Assembly (NCBI GenBank): GCA_033085395.1 | Contig: JANQBS010000119.1 | Coordinates: forward strand, 1-64,000 | Direction of reading: 5' to 3' | DNA length: 64,000 nt | DNA from: Xanthoparmelia taractica | Taxonomy: Eukaryota > Ascomycota > Lecanoromycetes > Lecanorales > Parmeliaceae | Shown here: one piece after another, positions 35,679-46,269 of the stretch | Numbering within the stretch: the first letter of the stretch is position 1 | How the letters are laid out: the number at the start of each line of letters is the position of its first letter | Translations under genes and position numbers: made by a program | Notes under the pieces: generated by a model | What the model was told of the DNA's origin: nothing | Databases searched by the model: none | Seen by the model: only the letters and a program-made list of their open reading frames with translations

Positions 35679-37050
35679 ACAGAATGGGGGATTGACCGGC
35701 ACTGTCCGCTTTAAGTCTTGTATGATATGGTCAATTGTTGATAGTCTGCGGGTCAACGAGAAATTGCGCAACGCTCAGGTCGAGAGTACTCTACACAAAA
35801 TGTTCTTTTTGTCACCCGCATGAGCTGACTACTTCTAGCTTTATGTGCACCCGTCACTATCTAGACACTGTTTCAAGTGTCTGATATCAGCCATCCTCAC
35901 ATACATTATCATGTTATAATCAGATCGCAGTTACAAAGGTCACTCAGGTTATGCATATTTGGGCTTTCCTTACTTCATTCATTGAACCTCATACGCAAGT
36001 CTGTTCTCGGGATTCGTCAAGCTCAAGAATGTATAAGTCATGCCCTTCCTCTCTCTGCATAACTTTCCTTCGCTGGCGCACGATCACCACGGTACTTCCA
36101 TTTCAAAGCGATTGATGTTTCTCGGACCGGTTTTGATGTTTCCTCACTCACCACAATACTCAGAGTCTGACAGCAGACTAAGCCCAGAACACCTGAATCT
36201 AGCTCCTGCGCCAGAGGTTTCGGTTTTGAGATGAGGCCACGAGCCTTGAATGTCATCCAAGTCCGGCTTTGCCACAACTCCGAGTCTCGCTTAATATGAC
36301 GGCTTGGCTTCCATTAACAGTCCACGAAGGGTCTCTTTCCCTTAAGGCAGCTCATTGTCACCCCACAACTAATACGCTTCATTGTCTAAGCTAAGTACAT
36401 CAGATCGTGGCTTTATTATCGAGGCTCTCTTTCAAAGCATATACTAGATCTGCGGTCCTGCCTTGATCAAACACCCAAGGCCCCACTTGCGGTCGTTGCT
36501 GCAAAACCATTCAACTCTGGCAATTACACGTCTTGGCTACGTGGGTCGTTAATCGTATTGAGAACAAATCCTCGGCTTTTGAGAAATTCCGGTGTGGCTG
36601 CATCAGCCGTGACCTTTCCGTGCAGGACCTCGCAGCAGTTTAGTGACCTTTGGCGATGGCTTCGCGTTCGTTTTTGGGGTCGGCGTGGTACCAGGGCATA
36701 TGCTGGTTTTTGTGGGAGATGGCCGAAACAGGTACTGTGGTATGAAGCTGTCAACAGTAGTAGTGGATAGACTGTGTGACCCATCTCTGCGAATTAAAGC
36801 CTGTTGGTGAAATATGTACGGTATTGTGAATGCGACGACTATTCAGCGAAGGAGTGAGGCCGATGCGGTCCGACAAGGTAGTAATTTTGTGCCATTGTTA
36901 TGTACAAGGCCTATTTCCCGGTGAAAAAGGCTGGAGGCCGATGCCCGCATTCTTGCGCCACGCAATGCTCTCTTCAAACGCATCATGTATGCCTTAATCA
37001 ACCCCCTTCATACGACGCTCCTTGTCTTCCCCAGAGCCCCATGCTACTCA
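35679..37050. other. Spacer, no gene seen
   Basis: About 1.4 kb. Open frames on either strand between 36524 and 36784 overlap and have no recognisable content. A 29-codon frame at about 36658 is too short to support. Confidence 0.45.
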
Positions 37051-37525
37051 TCAAAAGCCCGGTGGATTGATCCTCTGACTAACCCTCGTCCACTTTGGCA
37101 GCTCTATTAGCACCACCAGTCAGCCATTGTGTTCCTAGACTTGCCGAAAAATCTCCAAAGAAGGTTTACTCACTATGAATCGCCTTTCGATACCGCTTCT
37201 CCTTGCGATCAAAAATGGTATATTTGTCCTTCGGTCTCATCTCCGCCTCCGTCGGCATCTCCTCTTTCCACCTCTCCAGCTTGGTTGTAGATTCCATGTT
37301 CTGCTTCTTGAGGGCATTGTCGACAGTTGCTATTACATTGTCGACAAGACGGAGGCGTTTGCGTTGACGGCGCTTTTGGGGGTTGGATAGACGCCAGGGT
37401 ATTTTCCTGTTAGGGAGCGCTATTAGTCGGATGGAAAAGACAGTCAGGGTATGAAGCGGCAGCGACTAGCTATACCAGAGAAGACCTCCCGAGAGAGGGG
37501 AACTTGTCCTGAAAGCACCGAACAT
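37051..37525 (-). CDS. MRPL31: Mitochondrial large ribosomal subunit protein mL60 (MRPL31)
   Basis: Component of the large subunit of the mitochondrial ribosome. Three small exons on the minus strand, 37525-37476, 37406-37174 and 37103-37051, join to 111 residues; no single exon is long enough to stand out. The product starts MFGAFRTSSPLSGGLLWKIP, continues WRLSNPQKRRQRKRLR and MPTEAEMRPKDKYTIFDRKE, and ends KLPKWTRVSQRINPPGF, the conserved beginning and end of fungal MRPL31. Splice phases (TG|G and A|AG) and GTATAG/ACAG and GTGAGT/AATAG signals all agree. Confidence 0.92.
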
Positions 37526-38079
37526 GATTCTACTTTTGTTGATGCTAATGCTCCATTATCAGAACAAAATAAGGTAGAGATCATGGCGCAAGTAACGCGG
37601 AATTGATCCGCTCAGGATGACTAAAGGTGAATTGTTCAGTCGTTCTCCACGAACAAAGTCGCCTTCTCCATCCAGACAACGCTCCATTCGGAGAGCAGTT
37701 TCTGCCTCATCAAGCCTGTCCATAAGATACCTCATCACCTCCTGTTCAACAAGACTTGAAGAAGCCTCGTAGACCTCCTAACTTCAACCCCAGGAGCCTC
37801 CGGCTCTTCGAAGGTCTGTGGTAATTTGTATGAATTTTGAGCTACAAGCATCTCATACGTGTTCCTCGCGTTATTTCAAAGTTACTTCAGCAACACTGAG
37901 GTCGAGGATGTTGGCCATGAAGCCAACGGATCTCATTCTCCCCAAGGCTACGCTCTCCTTTGATTGTCTTCTTCGGCTACCTGATGTCAGGGTTAGCCGA
38001 TCGTTCAATGGCATGCCTTCTGACCAAAGATCATTATCATTACCTTGAATGTTCTCTATGCTTGCTGTCGTCGAATTTT
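37526..38079. other. Spacer downstream of the velvet gene
   Basis: On the minus strand 38083-37871 is an open frame of 70 codons (beginning MKNSTTASIENIQ) that starts within the last codons of the velvet gene in another frame. Possible splice signals (GTAATG near 38047 and CATCAG near 37984) exist inside it, so a C-terminal exon of the velvet gene or a 3' UTR are both conceivable. I did not call it. Confidence 0.4.
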
Positions 38080-38919
38080 TCATCGTTCGCTTGTGCCTGC
38101 TAAAGATGGTGCAAATGCATGGACTTTTATGACCTGAGTATCAACGCCCATGAGCTCTCTCGGGGGCTCAACAGCAGGATCCTCGTCTCCTTGCTCCTCG
38201 TTCTGTGAAGACTTCAGCACCGCGATATGGACTTTGAAATATCCAGAATGGCGAATTCTGAGATCTCTGAATGCCAATGACCATTTCTCTTCTGCTTGGG
38301 TAGCCGAGAGTTCCCGGAAAAGCGGCGTGACCATTTCCTCGGCAGCAAGGATGTCGGGTGCGAAGAGAGCCATCGCCATTTGTCCATCGGCAGACATTAA
38401 CGACACCTGAGCCCACAGACTACCTTCTTCGCCTATCCAGCTCTCACCTTGCTTGTGCCTCAGACGCTTTATGTTCACAACTATCGGTGGAAGGCGACTG
38501 CCTGGGCGAACTTCGAGCGGAGGCTGTTGGTCAATACTCATCGATATTGTACCACTTAGTGCGCTCCTCCGGACAAGGCCGTGCGTCGAGCTCGATTCTC
38601 CCACTATCGCACTATGAGTACGCAAGGCGTACCTGTTGATGCCACCTTCTGAGTGACTTGGGCCAATAGTTGAAAGAGGCTTGTTTCGTTCCTTGGCCAG
38701 AGAAGCTGTTGAAGATCCTGGATCCGCTTCTTCATGCTCATCATCCCGATCGACCATCTGTGGTACGCCTTTCTTGGATTTGGGTTCGGGTTCGGGTTCT
38801 CGGTTTCTTTGCTTAGAATCCCTTGAGTACTTAATCTGACGGAACGGGAACACTGGTCCGATGGAACGATCCCCACCAAACGCCCGCTCATTGACACGAG
38901 ATATCACTTGAATATCCAT
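38080..38919 (-). CDS. Divergent velvet-domain protein
   Basis: A 279-residue single-exon product with a velvet-type DNA-binding fold in the C-terminal half. RLPPIVVNIKRLR (compare DPPPIVQL), LWAQVSLMSADGQ, TPLFRELSATQ, LAFRDLRIRHSGYFKVHIAVLK and VDTQVIKVHAFAP follow the order of known velvet proteins (VeA, VelB, VosA, VelC), regulators of development and secondary metabolism. The usual opening motif with QQP and AR-CG before the PPP strand is not recognisable: QQPPLEVRPGSR stands there instead. The N-terminal 130 residues are disordered, with a short EPEPEP run. ATG 38919 gives MDIQVISRVNERAFGG; longer upstream frame is less likely. I cannot place it in one of the four classes; VelC-like is a guess. 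Confidence 0.7.
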   Translation of the reverse strand: MDIQVISRVNERAFGGDRSIGPVFPFRQIKYSRDSKQRNREPEPEPKSKKGVPQMVDRDDEHEEADPGSSTASLAKERNKPLSTIGPSHSEGGINRYALRTHSAIVGESSSTHGLVRRSALSGTISMSIDQQPPLEVRPGSRLPPIVVNIKRLRHKQGESWIGEEGSLWAQVSLMSADGQMAMALFAPDILAAEEMVTPLFRELSATQAEEKWSLAFRDLRIRHSGYFKVHIAVLKSSQNEEQGDEDPAVEPPRELMGVDTQVIKVHAFAPSLAGTSER

Positions 38920-40318
38920 TGCGGATGATTTGAACTGAGAGGAGATATAGCGGCCAAGCAATAATGAGAATGAATGAGAAAATTGGCTATGGAGCCAGTG
39001 GAAGACAATTAAGACAGCGAACCTTTGTGGAGACACCCTATCTCATGGAAACCGTCTTCAGCCATCATATATGAGCAGGGATCATGAGTAGAGGTGCCAT
39101 CGGTAGAAGCGAAGGATAAAAAGCCAGTCGAACGGGTCTAACGACGCCAAAAATCGCAAGGAAGAGAAGCATCGCTACGATGTTACCACAAATAGGCAAC
39201 GAAGTCATTATAACAGCCACGCTTTAGTATCAAGTGCCAGGAGTAGCACGGGAGCGAATTTGTCATTTTGTGCTCGGTCTCCACAGGATGAGCATTCATC
39301 TTCGACCGGTTTTTCTCGAGCCATGGCCGTCGTGGCAGCAAGAATGTGCTTCAGACCACCATGTGATCTAATTGAACGCCTCAATCAATGTCTTGCAGCA
39401 TCAAGGAGCGAGGTTAGCTTTGGTCGGGGACGTCCAGAGAGCATAGCTCCGAGGGTTAGCAGAGGCTAAAGCTGCTTTATGGACGCCTCGCGCGGCGCTT
39501 GTCTCTTCGTGCATGATCGGGTTCCATGGTTGAGATCTAGATCGCGCAAGCCACATCCCCTGTTCGCCAAGCTTAGCATACCAACGCTGCAATCAGAACT
39601 TTGCATTCTTCCCTCCCTTCCTTGCTTAGGCATAGTTCGGCTCAGCGTGCAGCCTTTTCGGATCTGTCAGATGCACTTTAACCCGTTTCTATATCTTCAA
39701 ACCACCCAGGCCGACCGCAACTGGACGCAATCTCCACCGAACTGGTCCGTAAGGCTGCCCCCAAATTGGCTCTCGCTATAGCTGTCAAGTATCATCTCCC
39801 GCGCCTTTCCTACTTGGGCCCTTTTCCGTCCTCCATTGCCCACAGAATGGCGCTGGTACTTGTGTCAACGGGACTGCTGGCACGTCTCGGGTTTCCCCAC
39901 CCTATGCACGCTCGTTATCATCATGAAGTCATAGATCCAACTGTGATGCATGTCACCCGCACGTTCCTCGGTCAACCGAAATCGTGTATAAACCTGACCG
40001 GTTAGCCTCGCCGGACATATCCTGCTGGACCGGCCATCCGAGGCCGATCACGCTAATATTGCGTGGAGGCCACGAAGGTCGCCTTCAAATGTCCACTATA
40101 TGTCCTGCTAGCTACTAACCGTATGCGGAGACTGCTGTTCCGGGTGAAATTTTAAGGGTCATGCCACGTTCCTGCTGACAACTCTGGGTCACCTGTCTAA
40201 GGAAAGAGCAAAGATAGGATGCGACGGTAGATTCCCCATGAGTATGAATGATACCATGCTTTACGAATTATAGTCCTACAAAGCTCTTAATAAGAAAGGT
40301 GGTCAAGGCCTAGGTGGT
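38920..40318. other. Spacer, no gene seen
   Basis: About 1.4 kb; the open frames at 39260-40005 have no recognisable domain or splice structure. It should include the velvet promoter at its left end. Confidence 0.5.
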
Positions 40319-40934
40319 TCAATCTAGCCAATTTCGCCTTCTGAGGGCCTGTTGCATCGACTGTAACGTATTTCCATGTTCCGGCTCGGGGTCTCGCAAA
40401 GAGAGGCTACAACAGACAGGAGTGGAAGGGTTCAAGGAAGCAATGTTCATCTGGACGGATACGAAGTCTCTAAGGAAGACGCATGTCTGCGAGCCGTCCA
40501 AATGACGCGTTTGAAGTCCCCATGTCCTACACATCTGCTGCAAGAGCACCTCGATCTCATCTTTCTGGCGTGCTATGCTCGTCACTGAGGTCGTCAGCTC
40601 TCTTGAATTTAACTCCAAAGATATCAATACAATCTGGGGGTCTCGCTAATTACGTACTCTTGAAGCGCATCTCCCGAAGCTTCCCTGCCATGTCCTTATC
40701 CATGGAAGCGAGGTTGACATCATAATATGCCATTGCGGTCAGGTTCGATTCGTAGAAGGTATCGCGACGTGCTTCATAGAGAAGCCGGAAATGGTGTGTC
40801 CAACCTCTAAAGAGGTTGCCATACTCATCGGTTAACGGGAGGGTGTCCTGTTCCAGCAGATCAAACTTGCTAAACACAGCACTCTCCTGTCTCTTCAATG
40901 TTATATAGCGCTCTATGATCAGCGCAAGAAGCAT
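40319..40934 (-). CDS. Possible orphan gene, two exons
   Basis: Tentative. Minus-strand exons 40934-40658 and 40560-40319 join in phase (GTACGT donor, GAAAG acceptor) to about 172 residues. The first exon looks coding: acidic/aromatic stretches such as FDLLEQDTLPLTDEYG and MDKDMAGKLREMRFK. Further upstream exons are possible (GTAAGT near 40979). No family is recognised, and the right end may be different. Confidence 0.3.
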
Positions 40935-41445
40935 TCTGCTAGCGAGGGTTAAGCCTGCAGAGCACAAGTTAGCCACTTACATAGGTTTCAATGTCTTTGC
41001 GACCTATGGGAAGCGTACCTTTTTGTAGATGCTTATGGAACACGAAGTGGGTGATCAAAGGAGGGATGGTTGTTTGCACCGAGTTATGGGTTTGCTAACT
41101 CTCAGGGTAAAGGATCCCAAGCTCACAACATGGCGCAAAGAGATGTACAGAGTGAAAGAATGTTCAACAAGAAGACACTGCTACAAGTACTTTGCGATGA
41201 TCTTCGTTTACCTCACGTCCTGGACACGTAAAATTCTGCACAAGGCAGTTGCCGGGGACGATTGCCATAATTAACATGCTCCTTCCAACATTTGGCATTC
41301 AGGATCTCTTCCTGTGGACATCTTCCATCAACTTAGGTGCTTTGTATCACACATTGCTACTTATTTGCAATATTGGCATTGTTTCATCGCATACCTGTGT
41401 CATACATTTATCCAAGACTTTCGCTGCATGCCCCAGGGTCACTGA
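40935..41445. other. Unassigned stretch between orphan genes
   Basis: Holds short open frames on the plus strand (41029-41274 and 41249-41467) with hydrophobic content but no recognisable family. May contain upstream exons of the minus-strand orphan. Confidence 0.35.
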
Positions 41446-41646
41446 ATGGACAGAGGCTTCGATCTAAGCCCTGATTGGCCTATTGCTTTCATAGCTGTAG
41501 GGATCTCGGTCTTTATCGTTGGTGGTATTTGGCTTGTGATCTGGCAGTGCCTAAAAACTCGAGAACACAATCGTGAGTTCAAGGAGAAAAGAAGCCCTGC
41601 TCAATCACGACACGTCCACTTCGATGAGCGACTTGTGCTTGACTAG
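41446..41646 (+). CDS. Possible small single-pass membrane protein
   Basis: A 66-residue frame with one strong hydrophobic segment (WPIAFIAVGISVFIVGGIWLV, about residues 11-31), then WQCLKTRE and a charged tail ending FDERLVLD. The arrangement is that of a small membrane-anchored protein, but there is no homology evidence and it could be a terminal exon. Confidence 0.35.
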   Translation: MDRGFDLSPDWPIAFIAVGISVFIVGGIWLVIWQCLKTREHNREFKEKRSPAQSRHVHFDERLVLD

Positions 41647-42121
41647 TATCGAGATCACTACATCAGCCACTGGCACAACCATCTTTTCTTCATCATAGCG
41701 AACTCTCGATCTGTATCTTCAGGAACAGTCATAGGGAGCTCTCAACAGGTACGTACCTCAGAGCCTTCTCCTGAAAATATCCTTTGCTCCTTTGACAAGA
41801 CAAGCACTAAGACAAAGTCTGCAGCAACTAGCCTCGCACACATCTCCGTAATCACCACCAGTTCTGGACTCATATTTCCAGCTCACGCTAAGACATCTTC
41901 ACTAGTAAGCAGACTAGAGAATTCCCTTCCTTACAACTAGCTCATCATCTGGGTACACAGCTAATATTGACATATCAACCATAGAAGACAAGTTCGCCTA
42001 TTGAATACTCGGAACTCACTGCATAGGTATCCTTTCGTCTGAAAGAGACATTAGTACAGGTATGTACATCCCTTTACAACTTTCGTCAGAAACAGACTAA
42101 CTGGCCGATCAGCACTTCAAG
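41647..42121. other. Leader region of the 777-residue protein
   Basis: No gene. It contains several GTA...TAG intron-like blocks (GTACGTACC at 41750, GTATGTACA at 42060), so the following gene may have spliced 5' untranslated exons. Confidence 0.4.
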
Positions 42122-44455
42122 ATGAAGCTCATACATTTGCTACAGATGATGCTTGCCCAGTTAATGTTCATCGCATTAGCAGCATCAATGTCAGCAAATG
42201 ATGAGAAGAAGAAGCAGCAGCAGGGACATGATCCAGAACACCATCCTCTGATTCCTACGAACAGCACAGAGGAAGAAAAAAAGAATGATTTTGCTTCAAA
42301 AGGCTACGCTCTAATTCCCGCCTACGTCATGGCTGCAGGACTCTTGTTGGTGTTCCTTCCTTGGTCTTTATGGCGTATCATCCGCAACTGGGGCTCGTGG
42401 AAAATCCATACTAGATCACCAAGACCACACTATATAAGGACAGCTTTTGGGTGGGTCGATCAAGAGACATGGGAGCTGAAGCAGCAAAAGCGAGCTAAGC
42501 GCAAGGAGGCCAAACGCTATCGGCACAAGATCTACCGCACCACCAAAGCCAGTTACAAGTGGATATTCTATGATCCTAGTGGTGAACTCCAGCAGCGATA
42601 CCGCGCTCAGAAAGAGCAGTCTTACCTTCGCTTGCTACCGTCTTGGATGCGAAGCTACCCACACGGGACCATCCAGCCAGGTGTCTCGACACATCAGTGC
42701 AAGGCACCAAGAGGCGTCTACCCATTGCCAGAACTCCAACCTACTAAAATCGACCACCCTTCCATTTCAGAATCTCTTGAAGATGCTCGACTCGATCTGC
42801 CCGAGGCCTCGAATATGGAGTACCTGGATATAATCTTCCCTAGCACTCCGGGAAAGTCCTGCCTTCTGCCTAAACTTCCTATGATAAATGCACTAGATGT
42901 AATTCAAGTATGGCGCATTCGTGGAAACCCATTGCCTGAGCGCATGGGTCGTCCACCTCTCGAATCTGAAAAAGAGCTCAGGGGGGAGGTGGAGTCCCCA
43001 GAAGAAGTGATCCGACGTGACACGGAGCATAGACTTCAGATGGGACGCTACCAACAGACTATCAATCAGTCTGGCCCAGAACTCACATTAGAAGGAGATA
43101 TCGATCGTCTTATGACTGTTGCAAGACCGCTCCCACGAATTCCTCCTGTGTACAACAGACGGCTCGTGCAGGATTCTCCAGGTCTAGAACCCGGAAGCCT
43201 AGCAGTCAGACGTCAGATCCATATCGAAGGCCTTGAGAGTCGCATCCAAGAAGTTCGTATTGACGCTACATTGATTCTGGTCCGCGGTACATTGGACAAT
43301 TTAATTCGGCAACCTCGTCGAGCGAGTGGTGACAGACGCAGACAAGCCCTGATTGCCAGTCGACCAACCTTCCAACATCGTCCTGTGCCCGACAACCTAG
43401 GCCGCGCACTAGAACTTCAACGGCACATCGAGGACCTCGAGAGACGCATTCACGACCTTCGCACTGAATCCACATTGTCTCCGGTCCGCGGTACACTCCA
43501 CAGCTTGTTGCACGAACTCCGTGGCGCAAGAGCTACAAGGGACAGATTACCACCCATCGCCGTTCTGCATCATGCTATTCCCACCTCTCAAGTCCAACCT
43601 CAGAACAATCAAGCCAACAGGCTCGGGACTCCCATTCCGAACACAGCTGAGGCAGTCGAGCCCAGACGGAGAGTCGTCATGGGTTCTACTATGACAGTGC
43701 GCAATCCTGATACGCGTGCAGTCATGGATTCCATTGACAGACTTGACCACCTCGCCAATAACCATCTTCAGACCCACCTCCGAGATGCTTGGAACCGTTC
43801 CGACGTTCTAGTTGTCCCAGTATCCGCAACAACTATGGATGCGTTCAATGACCTATTTCAAAGACTCATTGCGACACGGGTCAATTCATCGACCCCAACC
43901 ATTGTCACACCACAAACACAGGCCCAAGCCAACCGTGCAGTGATTGAAGGTCCAGCAACAGATGATGATACCAATCCATTTCCCATGTCCGAAGAAGAAA
44001 TTCATGAAGGAGGCAATCGTCCAGTCACCAGAGGACCAAGCGCAAACGACAGTCCCACTCCAGCTCCTCCTTTGGAAGAAGATTTTCGACTCGAGGCCCA
44101 GAATCCTATCGCGGCAGCGCTTCTACGCTCCCTGCCAGACTACGAAGCCAACCTGCAGCAGGCCGATCCCGCTGCCCGTCGCCACCTTGACTCTGAAGAA
44201 AGTCTTCGTGCAGACGCTATCCGCCAAACAGCGGCCTTTTACACCGAGATTGGCAGTTCGAACAATCGCGCCCCTGATGTTCGCGTTCGCGTTCAGGAAG
44301 TCCAGACGGAAGATGAGGCAGCGCCGGTCGACGCTCACAGTCTAGCTTCATCAACAGCCTCTGTGCCGGATGTACCGGTGACAGGCGCCCAGGCAACGGC
44401 GACCGCGGCGCCAGTTTCGCGAGATTTGGGGGATGCTCTTAATGAGGAGCTCTAG
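42122..44455 (+). CDS. Large membrane-anchored orphan protein with internal duplication
   Basis: A 777-residue single-exon product of unknown function. The first 22 residues (MKLIHLLQMMLAQLMFIALA and so on) look like a signal peptide. A second hydrophobic span (about 62-82, YALIPAYVMAAGLLLVFLPW) is followed by a basic, aromatic region, so the bulk probably faces the cytosol behind one membrane pass. Two related segments of about 40 residues, 68 residues apart, begin at about 367 (HIEGLESRIQEVR) and 435 (HIEDLERRIHDLR), and each ends in VRGTL. They are predicted helical and could be a coiled-coil repeat. The rest is low complexity and Pro/Thr/Ala-rich toward the C-terminus. Confidence 0.65.
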   Translation: MKLIHLLQMMLAQLMFIALAASMSANDEKKKQQQGHDPEHHPLIPTNSTEEEKKNDFASKGYALIPAYVMAAGLLLVFLPWSLWRIIRNWGSWKIHTRSPRPHYIRTAFGWVDQETWELKQQKRAKRKEAKRYRHKIYRTTKASYKWIFYDPSGELQQRYRAQKEQSYLRLLPSWMRSYPHGTIQPGVSTHQCKAPRGVYPLPELQPTKIDHPSISESLEDARLDLPEASNMEYLDIIFPSTPGKSCLLPKLPMINALDVIQVWRIRGNPLPERMGRPPLESEKELRGEVESPEEVIRRDTEHRLQMGRYQQTINQSGPELTLEGDIDRLMTVARPLPRIPPVYNRRLVQDSPGLEPGSLAVRRQIHIEGLESRIQEVRIDATLILVRGTLDNLIRQPRRASGDRRRQALIASRPTFQHRPVPDNLGRALELQRHIEDLERRIHDLRTESTLSPVRGTLHSLLHELRGARATRDRLPPIAVLHHAIPTSQVQPQNNQANRLGTPIPNTAEAVEPRRRVVMGSTMTVRNPDTRAVMDSIDRLDHLANNHLQTHLRDAWNRSDVLVVPVSATTMDAFNDLFQRLIATRVNSSTPTIVTPQTQAQANRAVIEGPATDDDTNPFPMSEEEIHEGGNRPVTRGPSANDSPTPAPPLEEDFRLEAQNPIAAALLRSLPDYEANLQQADPAARRHLDSEESLRADAIRQTAAFYTEIGSSNNRAPDVRVRVQEVQTEDEAAPVDAHSLASSTASVPDVPVTGAQATATAAPVSRDLGDALNEEL
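43213..43545 (+). repeat. Tandem duplication inside the orphan membrane protein gene
   Basis: Copies starting at about 43220 and 43424 (period 204 bases) share the codon pattern for HIE-LE-RI---R----TL--VRGTL. The nucleotide copies have diverged but remain clearly alignable. Confidence 0.7.
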
Positions 44456-46269
44456 ACCGATGTATATCCGTGATTATACTATCGTAGGACTCGGTGACCG
44501 CGCGGTATGGGAGCGATAGGTTATGATTGATATTATGGAACCTATCAAGAATTCATGACAGGACTATTACATACTTGTTTTTTTCCTTTACCAGCATCAA
44601 TTAGACACACACCTAATCCCCTTTCGTTTCTATCACTGTGCGATAGATTTTTAGAAAAGCATCGTTACTTCATGGCTTCGTGCCAGTACGCTCGTTTGTC
44701 CGACGAGAATTCTTTATGTGTATGATAGCAGTTTAGATAGTCGATACAATACAATACAAATCCCCTCTACTTAATTGTTGGAATATTGTCAGTGTTGCTT
44801 CATGAATGTGGGATACGTGAGTTATGTCAGAGTGCTTTCCTCGTGGGGAGAATCTTTCCCAGATATGTGATTGAAGAGTACGAGTATAAAATGCCGCTGT
44901 CATGAAGAGGATTGGAGGATTGGAGGGTAGTAGATAGACAGTACCCCAAGCTCAATGACCCCTGGGGCGTTGCTTGTGATGGTCCGGACAAGTTGGAGGC
45001 CAGTCATTTTTGCTGAATCATGGATGCTGCTTTTTATTTTAGATGTCTGGCTAGCTTAAGGTAGCTTCTGGGTTAGGTACTCGAGCATTAGCGTTATGAG
45101 GATTATTCTTGCTCGGTAATTCTTCAGGCTAGAGAGGGGGTAGGAGTCTGCTGTGGCAATATACACGTAGTTTGGTAGTCTATGTATTCCCCTCCCCTCC
45201 CTTCCCCTCCCCTCCTTGACATCCCCGGCCTGCTCGACCTCATTTGGGGGTGAGGATTACATTGGAATCCATTATCTGAACGGCCGCTGCCGAATGCGCA
45301 ACTTTTTGTGGAACCAGTTCGTTCCTGCAAGCCGGCGCTTGCTAGGGGAAGCTTCATGGCGATGCCTGCATGTTCTCATGTGTGTAAATGTGTAATGGAG
45401 CATGCGAGGGTCTTTGCGCGGGATCCGGCGGTGCGGTTGACGGAGTCCTTGCGGGCGAGCATCATGGAATAACTGTGAATACAGCGGAGGTTACTGTGTT
45501 GGCTGGTGTGATATAGGTAAGGGAAGGAGAGGGGAGGAGAGGAGAGGAGAGAAGCGGGGTATTACTGTGAATAGCATTGGGAATGTGTGAGTCTAACAGT
45601 GTAACGTCAACAACAGACGTGGAGAACCATTACAAGTACCGGTGGACTGGGATGCTTCGGCATAGCAGAACGGTCAAAAAGAGGAGTTGGGCGCTGACTT
45701 TCTTGAAGAGCAAGAAGCGATGAATCTCTTCAGATTCAGATGAATGGGAGTCCTGAAATACAGAAGTCTCGTGAGTCATCCGCAGGGCGCCCAGACCTGA
45801 GCTCTAAGCAATTGGAACAACGACTTTTAGTCACATATTGCGTTTAGATTGCGGCTAGCTATGATTTGGACCTTTGACGAAGCACCATCAGTTAAGGCAG
45901 CTAACCGATAAGAAGAGGTGTCAGCGATCATAGTAATGAAGCCGCGGTAGAGGAGGGAAGGTGCGAAATTCATTAATTGAAGAGAGAGCAAGGTATCGCG
46001 GAGCTTTCGATGTAAGAATATCAACCTGCGTTTACAAGAGGTGGTTAGGTATTATTTGTTGGATCCTTTTTCAGCCAGAATATCAGCTGTCGGCTCGTGG
46101 GAAGATATCGCTGCATTGGGCTTTCCAAGATGTGTAAGGGCATGTGGTGAATCTGTGACTCCGGTTACAGACTGAGAGGGTGACGCTGACACTATGTAGA
46201 TCTTGGGCCCAACAGGCTTCTAGTGGACCATGAGTGTGCTCTGCGTTGCTCATTGTCCTGATGCATTGG
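44456..46269. other. Long spacer with polypyrimidine/polypurine tracts
   Basis: About 1.8 kb between convergent genes with no supportable gene. CCCTCC-type tract at about 45187-45215 and its purine counterpart GGAGAGGGGAGGAGAGG at about 45524-45553 are of nearly complementary composition, about 340 bases apart. Confidence 0.5.

Noticed and set aside
36524..36784. 86-codon frame on the minus strand and a 70-codon frame on the plus strand
   Set aside because: Mutually overlapping, no domain, no conserved-looking start.
44456..46269. Complementary-composition tracts near 45200 and 45540 as a possible inverted repeat element
   Set aside because: Both are simple polypyrimidine/polypurine repeats; no longer inverted repeat, target duplication or transposase frame is visible.
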